64,000 bases of DNA, from contig CM067069.1 in the NCBI GenBank assembly GCA_033980235.1, positions 37,571,992 through 37,635,991 on the forward strand. Direction: 5' to 3'. Numbering within the stretch: the stretch's first letter is position 1; every line of letters begins with the position of its first letter. This document shows positions 11,501-25,300 of this stretch, piece after piece. The notes under the pieces were generated by a model. That model did no database searches and was not told the DNA's origin. It worked only from the letters and a program-made list of their open reading frames with translations. The DNA comes from Diadema setosum. Its lineage: Eukaryota > Echinodermata > Echinoidea > Diadematoida > Diadematidae. Both the position numbers and the translations under genes were made by a program.

Positions 11501-14500
11501 TGTTACCATTACGTCTTTCAATATGGCGGATACGATAATTGCACGTATGGTGTACATTGTGCAACATGTATGGGCGCACGCATTACGCAATGGCATCCAC
11601 ACGCCATGACCATGTGCATGTAACAGTAGCGGGTGGCGAATCCACACATTTACAAATCGCGTTTTCATTGTTGTTGATTTGACTTTATCATTGGCGACCC
11701 TTTTGTAGGCAGAAAAATGCCAGTGCTGGCAAAGGTCACGCTTCCTGTTTGTTTTGCTTTTACAAGCCGTGCATATGTTGCCTTGTTCAGTGGTGTTAAT
11801 TATACAGTACTAAAACAAACAAACAAACACGACTCGTTAGTTTCGTGCGATCTTGATGTGTAGTATTTGAATATAACTGGTTTCATGTGACCTCTCCTTT
11901 CCTCTCATCTACCTTCCCTTGAGTCAGTCTGCTGTCATAATTTTTACTACATGTACAAGTAGACTATCGTTTTTTCTTTTCACACGATTATATGTCGTGC
12001 TAAATGATATTTGTTGCACTTCCGTTGTCGAACATTGCGGTAGAATAGTTTGGATAGAAAGCCAAACGAAGAGCACGCACTACAGCGTATAAACCACTAT
12101 AGCAAGAACAATGGAGCATGTAATCATGCATGCGTGGACAAAGCATTCCCCAAACGCTGCAACTGGTGTCTCCGAAAGCCGAATTATGTAAATGTGTGCG
12201 ACGCACCAGCCAATCGCATGCGAGACCTTGCGCCGTAGCAACGCTGGGGATATTGGCGCGGCGTTCGAAAGAAGCTCGAAACTGACGAGTGCGATCCAAC
12301 ATAGGGTGCTTAAAATTCCATTTTCGATAGGAAAAGCGTAGTCTTATGCTATGAAATTTAGTGTAGATGTAGAAAACATATCAAAGATTCGATTTCTGCA
12401 AAAAACCCGAATCTGCGAAAATAATGGTAAAGATCTTTGTACCCCACCTAGGAGGAAATTTGGTCTTGCGACTTTTGCCTGAAACCGTTGTCGCGGGTCA
12501 CAAATGCGTCTTGCACCAACGAATATTTCATGGAACATGTTCTGAATTTCAATCAAACCGTTTTTAATCTGAGAGGGAGGAAGTTGATCCATAGCATTTA
12601 CGACATTCTTATTAACTATTGTCATGGTTCAAGGCAATGCACTCTCAAGGACTTGTGGTTAGTGTTGCCATATTCTTTCTTTTCTTATGCTGAGTGGTGA
12701 AATCGTCACGCGTCGGTTGAAGAATATGACTGTCATTGATCGTTTAAGTATATAAAAGGTGATTTGTCAATACAGAATACGAATGATCAGAAACCAGTCA
12801 ACTGAGTCAGTGGTTTAGGTTTGGCATATTTAGCGATGATTTCGCTTATCGTCCGTCTTGCCCTGTTTTTTCGTCTCCCGTCAGTCTCTTCGAGAGTTTC
12901 ATCTTCTTTTCTTGAGATTTATGTGAAGGTACTCGGCAAACATATAATATCATTTTTCCTGGCAGAAAAAGAACATTCATAGAAAAAAAAATACAGTTGA
13001 GCTCAGGGAGGACCACGGGCATGATGTATACATACACCATCGAATGAGATAACTCTATCATCAACACACATGTATGCGATGTCCTCCTGTCTTCCCTACA
13101 ATAATTCTTACCCTGCAACACTCATTTTACCAACTGACGTATTCGCTTCTTTCTTTCTTTTTTTTACTTTTCGTCTCTCCCAAAGTATCACAAAAATGCG
13201 ATCCTCATGCAAGATAATATGTGTTGTTTGCCATCAAATGTCTGACAAAAAAACGGACAAAAATAACAAGGGATAACAGACATGGAAAATATGAATTATG
13301 CATACCTCTTGTTGAACTCACCTGACAGGTTGATACGGAGTCAGCTGCAGTTGAGAAGAACATTTCAGGCAAGAAGTCGCATGTCAGATTAAAGTTCCAA
13401 AGATTTGGCATTGTACACACCCATCGGGCCAAGTCTCCTCCGATATATGAGTGATATTCAGAATCCTTGTCACTGCTTTCAAAATGCAGCTTCAATTTCT
13501 GAATCTACAGAAACGCAGAGAAATGGGAGTAAAATATGCCATTAAAGGTTATCACGTAAAATGGAAATAACAAAATATCACCAATTTAATAAGTGTGCTG
13601 GAAAACTAATCAATAACAAAGAAGAAAGAAGAAAAAGACAAGAAAAGATAAGTAGCGTAGAAACAGGTAACAGTGGAGGAGAGAGAGGAAAGGGAATTGA
13701 ACTCCTGATTTTGATTTGATTTGATTTAGTGATCAACATGGCTACTCTTTCTTCAACACTGCAACAAAAAAAAATGCACTTTGAACATCTAAGAATTTAC
13801 ATTGGCCACTTGGCCAAGTATGAAGTCATATGATCAGAAAACGATGGAGTCAATTAACCTATATTAATCTTATTTAATTCATATTTCAAAAGGCTGTTAC
13901 CGTGATATAGGTATATGGCACAGGTCAACATCGACGAAGGATAAACTTTGCACATTTACATACTGCCGTGATAGTGAGTGAGTAATTACCTCCGCCAAGG
14001 GAGGAGGTTATGTTTTCGTTACCGTTTGTTTGTTTGTTTGTGTGTTCGTTCGTCCCTGTGCAAAATAACTCAAAAAGTAGTTAAAGGTTTGGAATGAAAC
14101 TTCAGGAAAGGTTGAGAATGACAAAAGTAACAAACAATTAACTTTTCGTAGTGATCCCAGAATTTTAGGGAATTTATGTAGGATTTTTGATATTTTTAGC
14201 AGGTAGGGTCAATGAACTTAGGAGTTCAGGCTGCGCGTATTTGAGGTTTGCATGGTGCTCAAGCTTCTGCTAGGACGAGGCGCGTCGTGCAACTGAGGGT
14301 TTATGACATAACAAAGGATTCTATATTGGGGAAATCTGGCGACTTTCAGCACACATAATGCTATATAATGTAAGTAGTATGGGTGGAAATCACTGATATC
14401 TCTATGGAAGAACAAGATCAGTGGTGGAAATGAGCTGCATGCTTGGCGGAGGTCTGCGCTCTCAGAGTGTTTTTTCTAGTTTTAAATCATGAGCGCTAAA

Positions 14501-17500
14501 AGTTAGGGTGTGAGCTCCATCCAATTTCGAAATTATTTGGACAAATATTCCAGTGCCAGATACAATATCCTAAAACTCACATAAGAAAGAAAAATGCGTC
14601 TTGCACCAACGAATATTTCATGGAACATGTTCTGAATTTCAATCAAACCGTTTTTAATCTGAGAGGGAGGAAGTTGATCCATACCATTTTGGTATGTTTA
14701 CTATGAAAATGTGCCGTTGCAAAGACAACGCATTACCCGATACAGACGAAATGAGATTCATGTGACAAATCTTACAGTATGATTATTCAAAATCTGACTG
14801 AGTACTTCGATCCATACAATGCGTAAGATTGGCCAACGAACAGACCAACCAACGACCGTCCAGCCAGCCACACTCAGCGTGATTCATACCACGTTCATTT
14901 ATACGTTATGAATAATGTGAATGTGATTAAAAAAACAAGAGTGATGTGAACAAGGGGATATAGATATTGCAAAATGTAAATCTTGAAATGTTCATGTTGA
15001 ATATACCTGGCACGATGATGCTGACGCAGCGACTTTTGAGAAGAAACTCTCTTGAGAGTAGTGACATGTCAAACTAAAGCTCGAAAGACTTGGCATAGTA
15101 CACACCCATTTAGCCAAGTCTTCTCCCATCGAGGAGCGGTCTTGAGAATCCTCATCCTCGCCATTAATAAACAACGTCAGATCTTGAATCTACAGAGAAG
15201 GAAGCAAATGGAACCATGTTAATGGGAAAAGTATTTCAAAATTTAAGTACAAAAGATCACAGACTATGCTAAAAATGGAACCTGCCAAAAAGACGTATTT
15301 GTAATCAAAACTATAGTGACAGATTTAATTATTGACTCTTGTATGCAACGGTGTAAGCAATTGTGCACCACGTTACTCTGACACCGCAACGCGCGGGCAT
15401 TTTGGAAAACATATTATGATAATAATATTCAAAGCAATGTAATTTTTCTTTATAGAAGTCTAGGCATGACATAAATCGAGAAAAGTTGGGGAGAAAATCC
15501 CAAGCATTGCTGCAATGAAAATTTTGGAGAAAGCTATTACAACTTCTCTTGCAACTAACCAGTACACCAGTTTTGTTATGAGCTTTAACAGGTTTGACAG
15601 GCAAGATTTTTGGACACACACAACCGTGACAGAAATTTAGAATTTAACTGTAAGAAAACCGCTGCCTATTCAAATACCAGTCTAAGCGTGTAAGTTATAA
15701 TGTTTTATGAATGAATGTTCATCCTTGTGATGAATTATGATCCCCCTATAAATGTGAAAAGTATTAAGATATATCCAAGGAAGTTTGCGATTAAAGAGAG
15801 AATGGACAGTAGCTATATTTCGTGACTGAAATTTTCTGTGTATATTTGTGTCGTCATAGTAGATCTTAATTCAATAATAGATGCACAATCTACGAAAGGA
15901 GTAGAGGAGTAAACTATATACAAGTGTATTACGAAATCAAGTAACCTAAAGACAACATTTCATTACCAATCATGTGAAATTATAAGCTGTATGTAATATT
16001 CCAATAATCCCACTTTGAGAGCTATATCATTCCCTTGTGTTGAAGACCAACACCTTAGAATGTCATTTAGAAATAACGCATACCACATGAACCTGAGCTA
16101 CACAGAATATCTTTTTATGTACAACTAGCTCTCAACATATGCTTAAAGGTCTTACCTTACAGTTCGAACCCTCTACGTTGAGGATTTCGTAGAATTGCTT
16201 ATGAAATCGCGATTGACGTATCGTGAGTTTGTTCAATACAGAGCTTGAACAGATATTCTCCGCCAGGTCACACGACGTGACTTTTCCACAGGTCATTCCT
16301 TGAACGGATAACGTTCGCTGATGGGAATGAGTATTGATTAAAAATTGATAACATAGATAATCACTAAACCATTCTCTTACAAGATAGAGTTTGCAAAATA
16401 AATCAGGCTATTTGATACGTATAGTATGATCTAAGAAATAATTGTTGTTCTATTTACGCGTATACGAATTAACAGTTGTGGAAAAGAGAAATGTACAAGA
16501 CAGATGCAATAAGACAGCTGATAAAGATGAATTAATTTACATACGAAAAGTTTGAATGATCATGATGAAAAAAAAAATAAGGTCCTTATGAATTAGTTAC
16601 AAATAGAGTATGACCAATTATTCTGCATTCCATACATAACAAGAAAATTTTTGGAAGATTATACGTACATCTTAATTATCTTCTTGGTTTTGTTATTATT
16701 ATTATTATCATTATTTTTTATTCAACACAATACATGTGTACATGGATAAACACAAAACACATTTTGGTCAGCATAACAAAGATAAGATAAATTATAACCC
16801 AGAGAGAAAGCACAACTGAGAGAAAAAAAAACTAGGTTGTGACAGAAAACAGGGCTGCCAGGGGCAAGAAAAGGTAAACTTAATTACCATGACCCGCTCG
16901 TGTTCTATCCCACATCACATCAATTCTGTCAAAATCTGTACATGAAATACCACTTATTGTATCAGTCACAGTGAATTAAACATGTAGTCATACAGGAACA
17001 AAATGGGGATATTAGGAGGGCATATCAATATGCTCTATTTATTGGGCCTATATGACCGTCATTCCCTGAAATAATATCAGAACTACAACTTAAACCCTCT
17101 TCCGAATTGCACTTTTGAGAACTTGTAGACAATGTGAATTATCTTTAAATACAACATACATTCTCTCATCTGAATAAAGTCTTTCCAGATTACTTGAAAT
17201 ATATAAATTTTTGTTTGTCGCAACCGTTCGGCTCTGGCTTGACGAAGAGAAAATCTGACTTCGTATACAAATGTACTAGATGTCTTTTACGGAGTAACCT
17301 ATTTTGTAGGCAGATTCAATCCCAAATATTTCAAGTGATAGAAGTGTACTACCTGTGTATATTGATTGGAAATAGAAAAAAAAAACATGAATGTGAACTT
17401 GCGTGTGTGAAATAAAATGAAATGAAATAGACAGATGTATGTATAGATTTGTTCATTAACGTCTTCAGGTTTATAGACTTACTTACCAATGGAACTCGAA

Positions 17501-20500
17501 GGCACAACATAAAGGTACAAAACACCTATCGCGTACAAACCTACATGTTTCTACTAATATCAGTTTGTATAGTAAGTGCAACTTTCGAAGATTTTACTCT
17601 CGCGTAGAATTTTTTTGCCCGTGAAATGCAATTATTCCCTCATTACAACTCTAAATCAAAATATTTCTAAAAGACTCATAAGTAGACATACAATGTACTA
17701 CCAAAAAAAAATGAGCAGATAAGTTTACATTTTTATCTATAACTACATTTCGCTTAATCTTGCGAGTAGGCCTACATGTACATTATGAAAGCAAAAGAGT
17801 TATACCTGCCCAACAAACTTTCTTAATCAATATTTACTAACAATTTCAGCTCAATTTTCAATAATCCGCAAGATTTGAAATGACTGCAAATAAAGTGGTT
17901 CAGAATTTTTGCTCTCAGAATTACATCCCATCTTACAGAATATCACCGTCTGTCTGTGGCTTTTGATATCGATATCCAATTTCACGTGACTCACCACTTG
18001 ATCACAGTTCACCATGAATGCAACTCCTGCCTTGGTATGTTCTGACGAGTTAGGTGATAGTGTGTATTCCTGCCATTGTTCTCCCACTGCTCTGGTCGCC
18101 TCCTTAGTATGACATTCAAACGCAACGTCAACGCATAAATCCTTGTCACCTATCTTTATCAAGTCGTTGATAATATCGAGACCAAGTTCTTTCTCTAAAG
18201 CTGAGGCGAAGTAGAGTAAGTAACGGAACTCCAAAGATCGAGGAAGAAGCTTGGTCTTCAGATTGTTGTAGTTGGTATGATCCTTGGAGAATGAATTCGC
18301 AATATACACTCCAGCAATATATTCTTGAAATAATGTGTGGGGAAAAGAAACCGTTGACTTAACGAAGGATGGAACGTTGTCACCACGCCGAAGCTTCTTA
18401 CTCTTGACATTTTTTTTTATTGTCAAAACACCAACTTTGCAACATGTCTCCATGGCAACGCGACACTGCTTGAAATGATCTTCAGGAAATGAAAAATTCC
18501 TGTCCAATAAACCGTTTAGTGATATCTCACTTATTTCTTGAATTGCCCTACCAGCTTCACTTACATTTTCAACAACGTCTTGTGTCTGCAGATTTACACT
18601 CATTTTCGATACGTAGTGCTCTTTCAGGAAAGAGATCATTTCCCCAAAAATCTCCGAAAAGGTTTGCATTTTCATCATTTCTGTTCGTCTCTCTTCACTG
18701 AATTCTCTCCACATGAGGCAGAGCATTGCACTGTAAATTGGAAACGGGGCCATGTTCGACTGTATGAAATCATTTTCCTTCATAAAAGTGATTAAGCTCT
18801 CTGCAAGATCGCCTTTCTTTCGTATGCGAAAGTATTTTCTGATGTAAGTTGATAAGTCCTCCTTGTTAAAGCCTTCGATGTTAACGAAGGTATAAATGTC
18901 GGCAAGATTAATGTTCATTGTGAATTCATGTGTCCTCCATGGCCGAGAGGTCAAAATTACCTTGCATGACTTATATTGTTCTGATGCTAGAATGCGAATG
19001 ATCTCATTGTTGTCTCTGTCTTCCATATTTCCTTTAAACTCGTCAAACCCATCAAATACCAGAAGAACTTTAGCTGGATTTTCTGTGATAAAAAGGCCTA
19101 TCTGGCGTGGTGTTGCGTCATTTGAATCGGAGAGATACCTTTCCACAATACTACCAACACTCTTCTCCACAGGGACATCTCGAAGAGGAATTACAAGCAC
19201 CATGTCCAAATTCTCGAGAATCCTTCCTTGGCACCAGTCCCACGCGATCTTAGCGCAAAGCGTTGTTTTTCCTACACCTCCTTCACCGTGAATAAGAAGA
19301 CGCTTTGAAATATTTTCGTTTTCCTCGTTGGTCAAAATGTCCACATACGTCATTGGTGTTTCATGCATGCTTATCAGACTCAAATTGGTATAAATTTCAT
19401 CCAAGTTAACTCGTTCCATGAAGTTAAGTGGATCAACAGTTACCTTGCGTCGTGTCTTACGGTAGTACGCCTTCAGCTCCTCTTTGCATTGTCTTACTTG
19501 CTGTTTCGTAAGCGCCGGGGTTAACGACAATGCGTTTATATTTGATGGTCCTTGAAGGCAAAGAAAGAAAGAACATCATTACCATAAGTTCGTAATCTTT
19601 CATCCTCCCCATGACCCCCGGTTGATTGTATGTAATTGTACTACTAAAAAAAGGTAGTTTTGTAATACTTATAGGAAATTAAAAAAAAAATCAATGCGGC
19701 AAAAGCTTATCAGGTTGAATCATATCAGTTGCCCTGAAGGTATCTTATGCCAGGTGCAGCTTTGTGAATCACACTTTTTTTCAACATCTTTAGATTCATT
19801 AACATGGTTTAGGAGGGATGTCATAAGTAAAAGTTTATTTGAGTAGAAGAAATGGTTTGCAAATGCAAAGATGGATAGTATGAAAAATATTTTGGGGTGT
19901 TTTTTTTAGGAAACTGTCCTGTCATTTTGAGAGTTCTGCGACTCGTTCTTTTTTGTTCTTTTTTATTACTTTTATTAATTTTCTCTTTTGCTGCTGGCAA
20001 GCAAGGGGAGGGGAGGGGGGGGGGGGGAGGAGGAAGATCTCCGGAAGTCATATTTGTTTTTTTTTTATCTTTTCTTAAACCATTAAGACCGATATTTCAA
20101 CTGAGATATAGCAGAGAAAAACACTTTTTAGTTAATACTGGAGGAAAAATCATATATAGAGATTATTGAACTTAAGCATAATGTGGCTTCAATCAAGTCA
20201 AGCGCTTAAGATTAGATATTTGATATAATAGAATACACTAAAATACATATACACAGATAACAAATACGATTGTTTCATTTCTTGCACTTCATAGGGGTGA
20301 TATTTTGGTTGAGATGGCGATGCAAGTTTTAACTGATAAAATAAATACAAACCACTTATGTGAAATATGAAAGAGCGATAAGATGAATTCAATAATTATC
20401 TGATTATTATCTTTGTTATTATCATTATGATTGCTTTTGTTTTAGGTTTTCCCTGAAAATTTCGCACCTTTGCTAGTTCATTTGATAGAAGGTTCATTGA

Positions 20501-22256
20501 ATTTAGCAAAACCCTTCGTTATCGCACAATCTGTCTTTGAAAATTGCAACTTGGGCGTTTAATACAGCTTTTCGATAGATACATTTGCACATGTGCCTTT
20601 CGAATTCTCAAAAGGGGTGTTCCAATTTGCTTGCACTCTACGTTCATTCAAATTCGCCACCACTCGCCCAAAAGGGCATTTGAGTCATTCAATTTCGCAA
20701 ATTTGCAATCAAATCACAAATATGTTCATTCAAATTAACGTCATGTTATTCTTTTTTGAAAAGGTGAGAACATTTAAACGTGTGAATTTCTATGTGATTT
20801 CTTTTTTTTTTCATTTACACACTGCTAGGCAGTGACAGCAACATACTTTGACCCTATATAGCTTGAGTTTGTAATTCTGCGATGCCCCTTTTCTTTCATA
20901 CATGTCATTATAGGCTTACATGTACCAATACTACAGATTAACTTCATCTTCATACAGTCATGACAGCACAAGTTGGATACAGAAGATATCTCAAAAAGAC
21001 AGAGAAAGAATCAAAGGAACATTTGATGATCATAACCTCGCCTTCCTAGAACTCTGGCCGACACACTCGGTATAAAGCGCTCAACGGCCAAATAAGTTGT
21101 GGCCACATGCACTATCTTCGGACTGGGATACACGATATGCACATTGAAAAAAAAAAAAGAACTGTTGCAAGCCAAAATCTCTTAAATGAATACGAAAATA
21201 TGAAATGTAATGATGCCTATAAAAAAAAAAACTGTGTTGAAAAAATAAGAAAAACAAAACAAAGCAGAAACATGAGTGCTAACTCATGGTTTCCACCATG
21301 GCACATAAAGAATTAAAGTTAAAACCTGAATCCCATCTGAATAAAACGACACAATCTGTATACGGGCGCTGTTCATGTTTTTTTTTTTCTTAAACGATAA
21401 TGTATCTCAAACCCATTATCAATCCTTCCTCGTCAACACGCTGCCTATTCCTTCGTCTGGGGCAGAGTTTCCAGCCACATCCTGTGAAACGTAACAATAC
21501 CCATAACGCTGAGAGCATAATAGTAATGATCAAAATCCGATGTAAATATATATATATATATATATATATGTGACCGTGCACCTCAAAACGAACATAAAGT
21601 CGCACACACTGATTTTGCGTGAGGACTGAAAATAAGTGAAATGGGTCAACATAGCCGAACTTGACTTTTTCATATTTCTGAAAGAGCGGGTCTTCTTTTA
21701 CATTATGCTAAAATTTGGTATCATAAAACGAACGGGAAAGTGTGTTTTTTTAGCAGTTTATCTCGCAAAACATTTTTGGTAGAACAGTGTGATTAGGTTT
21801 GCCTTTAGAATCCCTTTTTCATTTCTGAAAAACCTTGTCCACACTCTTCACTTTCAACTCTAATAACTTTTGAAAGGATTGTGCTACTGCTTTTAAAGTT
21901 GGCATTAATTATGAACAGAATGTGTTAATGAGGCATGCTTAATTTCAGTATAATTTGATAATCCCTTCATTGTTGTTACTCGGGTGGTTTACTTCCTGTT
22001 TTTTGTCCCATTCATAGCACAGCCAACACGGTTTGGTAAAGATTTAGCGCTTGAATAGACACTGTACTTCAAAGCCTCTTTTCTCAGTTCAAACTTTTCC
22101 TGAGTTTGTGCTTTCTTTCCAATATCTAGATAGGTTAGGAGAGTCCATTTGATTTGAGTTATACATCATTCTAAAGCTTAAAGTCTGTTCTTTCAGAATA
22201 TGGTCTTAACTAGAAATTCATGTCTGGCGACTTTTTGTTTGTTTTGAGGTGCAGTG

Positions 22257-22340
<84 letters not shown>

Positions 22341-25300
22341 TGTATAGGGACATTTATTTGAATAATTGATGTGTACGTTCATGCAATGAAAATTATTTTA
22401 AGGTCGATTGTTGTCTCCAATAGACATTTATCTAGCAGTATCTGCAGAATAACAAAGAACTCAATGCCTATAATGTTACGGTTCCGTTACAGTTACAGTT
22501 TCTACCTTTCATAGGAAAGTTTTTCTCTGATCATGCATGGGTATGCTATGACCCTACTATGCGTAACTTTAATTAACGCTAATCGGTCCTAAAACATGCA
22601 ATCTTTTATTTGAAGGAGTGATAAAAGTCATAGTGTCCCGCTCGTTTCAGTGAATCGTGATTTTATGTAGATCGAATGTTATTCGCTTCGATTTGATTGG
22701 TAACGGTTTCCAAGTAAATCAAATTTTCACACCTTTTCGCGGTAGGTAGTCCGGGTGGTATTTTTGCAGAAAGATTCCACCAAGGAGAAATAGGATGGAT
22801 AGGGCGACAGGCACACCAATGGCTAGTCCAATGATGAGACCCAAAGTATCACCTTTTTCTGAAATTTAAAATATAAACAGATAGACAACTCTTGAGCTCA
22901 TTTCTGGAATTTGAATACGTTATAAATGGAAATAACGACGCTGATAATTTCACAACGCGTATATTTTGGTGTACCGTCAAAGAAATAGTCTACTACATGG
23001 GTAAAGCCGTGATGATATTTTCGGCTTATTGCTCAGAAAAAAAAAAGTAAATCATTGTAAGTTTTATTTATTTACCTCTATACTAGATGAAGGAGATCCA
23101 GTGATGATATATATATATACATATAATTATTTTGTACGTTGTATAATTACATTGCGTCTGAGGGAATGATTATTTTACACAAAAATATAAGATCAAGCTC
23201 ACCCAAATCATATTCGAATCAAAATATTTTGAAACATTTTTTTTTTCGTTCCTTACTGTTAGGCAATGGGTTAAGATTAATACATGATCTCGGTATTTGA
23301 ACAATTGATAATAATAATAATAATGAAAGTGTCATGATTTCACGAAACCTGATAAAGTCCGAACGATAATTTCTTTGGTCCACGTTCCATTCAGCGAGTC
23401 ACCGGTAGCATTGCAAGTGAAGGCCTGCTGAGTCCCACGTGGAACTGAAACGGCGATTGTCTCGAGCCTCTCGTATGAGTCGTCAAATAGCGTTTTCTGT
23501 TGTGAAAGTACGGAATGCAGTATCTCTCCCGATTCTTCTGTCCAAAGCATCGAAATATTGGGTTTGAATCCACTGACGACACACGTAAGGTTAATGGAAG
23601 GGGTGTTTGAGGGAGTTTGGTATATACACCGGCTTTGATCGGAATGGTTGTCATCGATGCATTCCTCGATTACATGTTTTGACGCCATCGCTATAGAAAT
23701 AATAGATAGTATTCAAACAAATTCATTTTTCATTTGAATTCAAATCTGTATCCAACAAATATTCTACGCCCTTGTTATAGAAGTCGTCATTGAAAAAGAT
23801 GTATTATTGCTTTCCAACAAAATGGCAAGAGTATAAGAGCATAATGCATATGCACGAGAGACATACGATCCAATACTATATCGTTTCGCGATCATAGCTA
23901 CTCATCAGATTTGCCTTCGGTGAACTTGTAATAATTGAATTCTGCTGCAGTTCTCCATATTTTGAAAGGGCATACGAAGTGAGGTTAACAATCGTGTATG
24001 CTTTAAAGGAAATTGAATATTTACGAAATCCTGCGTCTTTTCTTTTACCTTGGTACGATTTTGATTGTTTTCTGTATCATGCTATTTTGGTTTGTGTGAA
24101 CAGTCGCTATGTCGTTTGTATTACTATTGTAAATTGCGTTATTGATTAACACTGTAATCGACCAAAAAAAAAAAAAAAAAACCCTAACTAACAATACATT
24201 GAGCGGAGTAGTCTGTTGCAATGCATGCGACGCGAGTAATGTGTCTTGCTCCGGGATATACTTATTATACGCACAATTGTTTTTACGCCTAAAATGAGAT
24301 ACCACACATTAAGGAAAACTCATTTTATTCTTCTCTACAACAGATAAAGAGAAAAACTGACACAGTTTTGAGGAGATAAAAAAAGAGTCCAAATAACCCA
24401 AACCAGAAGTGGATGGTCCTGTTTATGTATATAAAAAATATACTGTAAATATAAAGTGTCTGTTAGTTTGAATAGATGGAACGACCGTATGTGGTAAGTT
24501 GTCTTTGACAAAAATACAACAATCTTCGCGGTAATTCCATGACAGTATATCGAATGAATAATGTGACCTCAATAAGATATCAACGACGTTACAGCCCTCA
24601 CCCATGGCAAAGAAAAGTATTAGAAATGTATGAAGACCGTCGGTTTTCGGGATCACATCCAACCAGCATTTCCAATATTAAGACAACGTGGACATCTACC
24701 AGCGATCTCCGCGACTCACACAGAAAAAAAGGTTTGCCCATGCTCAAAACTTGGCTATAGATTTTCCACATTTTTTTTTTTCACTGCATCTTCTTGCAAA
24801 AATAATCTATGACGGATTTTCACCCAACTTGGCAAGGGTGCGATATGATCTGAATTTGCTAAATAAGACCCCAAAACCATCGCCGAAGAGGAAAGTTGAA
24901 GCCTGTTAGTGTCCCTCTTAACTCTGGACTGTTTGATCTTCTTCTGTCGAGTTGGAAAAAAAAGAAGAAGAAGAAGAAGATAGAAATGAGTTACTGCTAT
25001 GAAGACTGTAATGACTGATATCTCATGTTTGATTTTGGCGGATCCAGGGGTGCCCTGATAGGAGGGGGAGCCGGGGCATCAGCATCTTCATACAAAATCT
25101 ATGACAGATATTAACCAAACGTTGGAGGTAGCATTCCTGGGGTAACAGAATTCCATTTTTTTCGAAGGGGCAATAAGTCCGGGGGTTGGGAGACGGGTTT
25201 GGGTGAAACGAAGTCCCAAATTCAAGGGATTTTTTTTTTTATCACGTTAACCACAAATGACGAGAAATGACGATGCTTTATTACTAAATACATTTCATAC

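Larger units (their letters stand above)
9090..12592. repeat. Segmental duplication unit B (contains 9.9-kb cassette and a TIR insertion)
   Basis: About 2.09 kb of unit plus the inserted 11091-12502 element. Its right part (10010-11090) is nearly identical to unit A. Its left part (9090-9890) is nearly identical to unit C, including a CT-rich insert near 9640-9690 that A lacks. This suggests unequal crossing-over. Confidence 0.85.

Noticed and set aside
12000..12302. 100-residue minus-strand frame in the TIR element
   Set aside because: No transposase motifs, and an overlapping plus-strand frame of similar quality suggests chance.
15329..15619. 96-residue minus-strand frame between LRR exons
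   Set aside because: No LRR pattern, no suitable phase or splice sites.
18489..19291. Plus-strand open frames opposite the NACHT exon
   Set aside because: They are antisense shadows of a long, clearly conserved coding exon.
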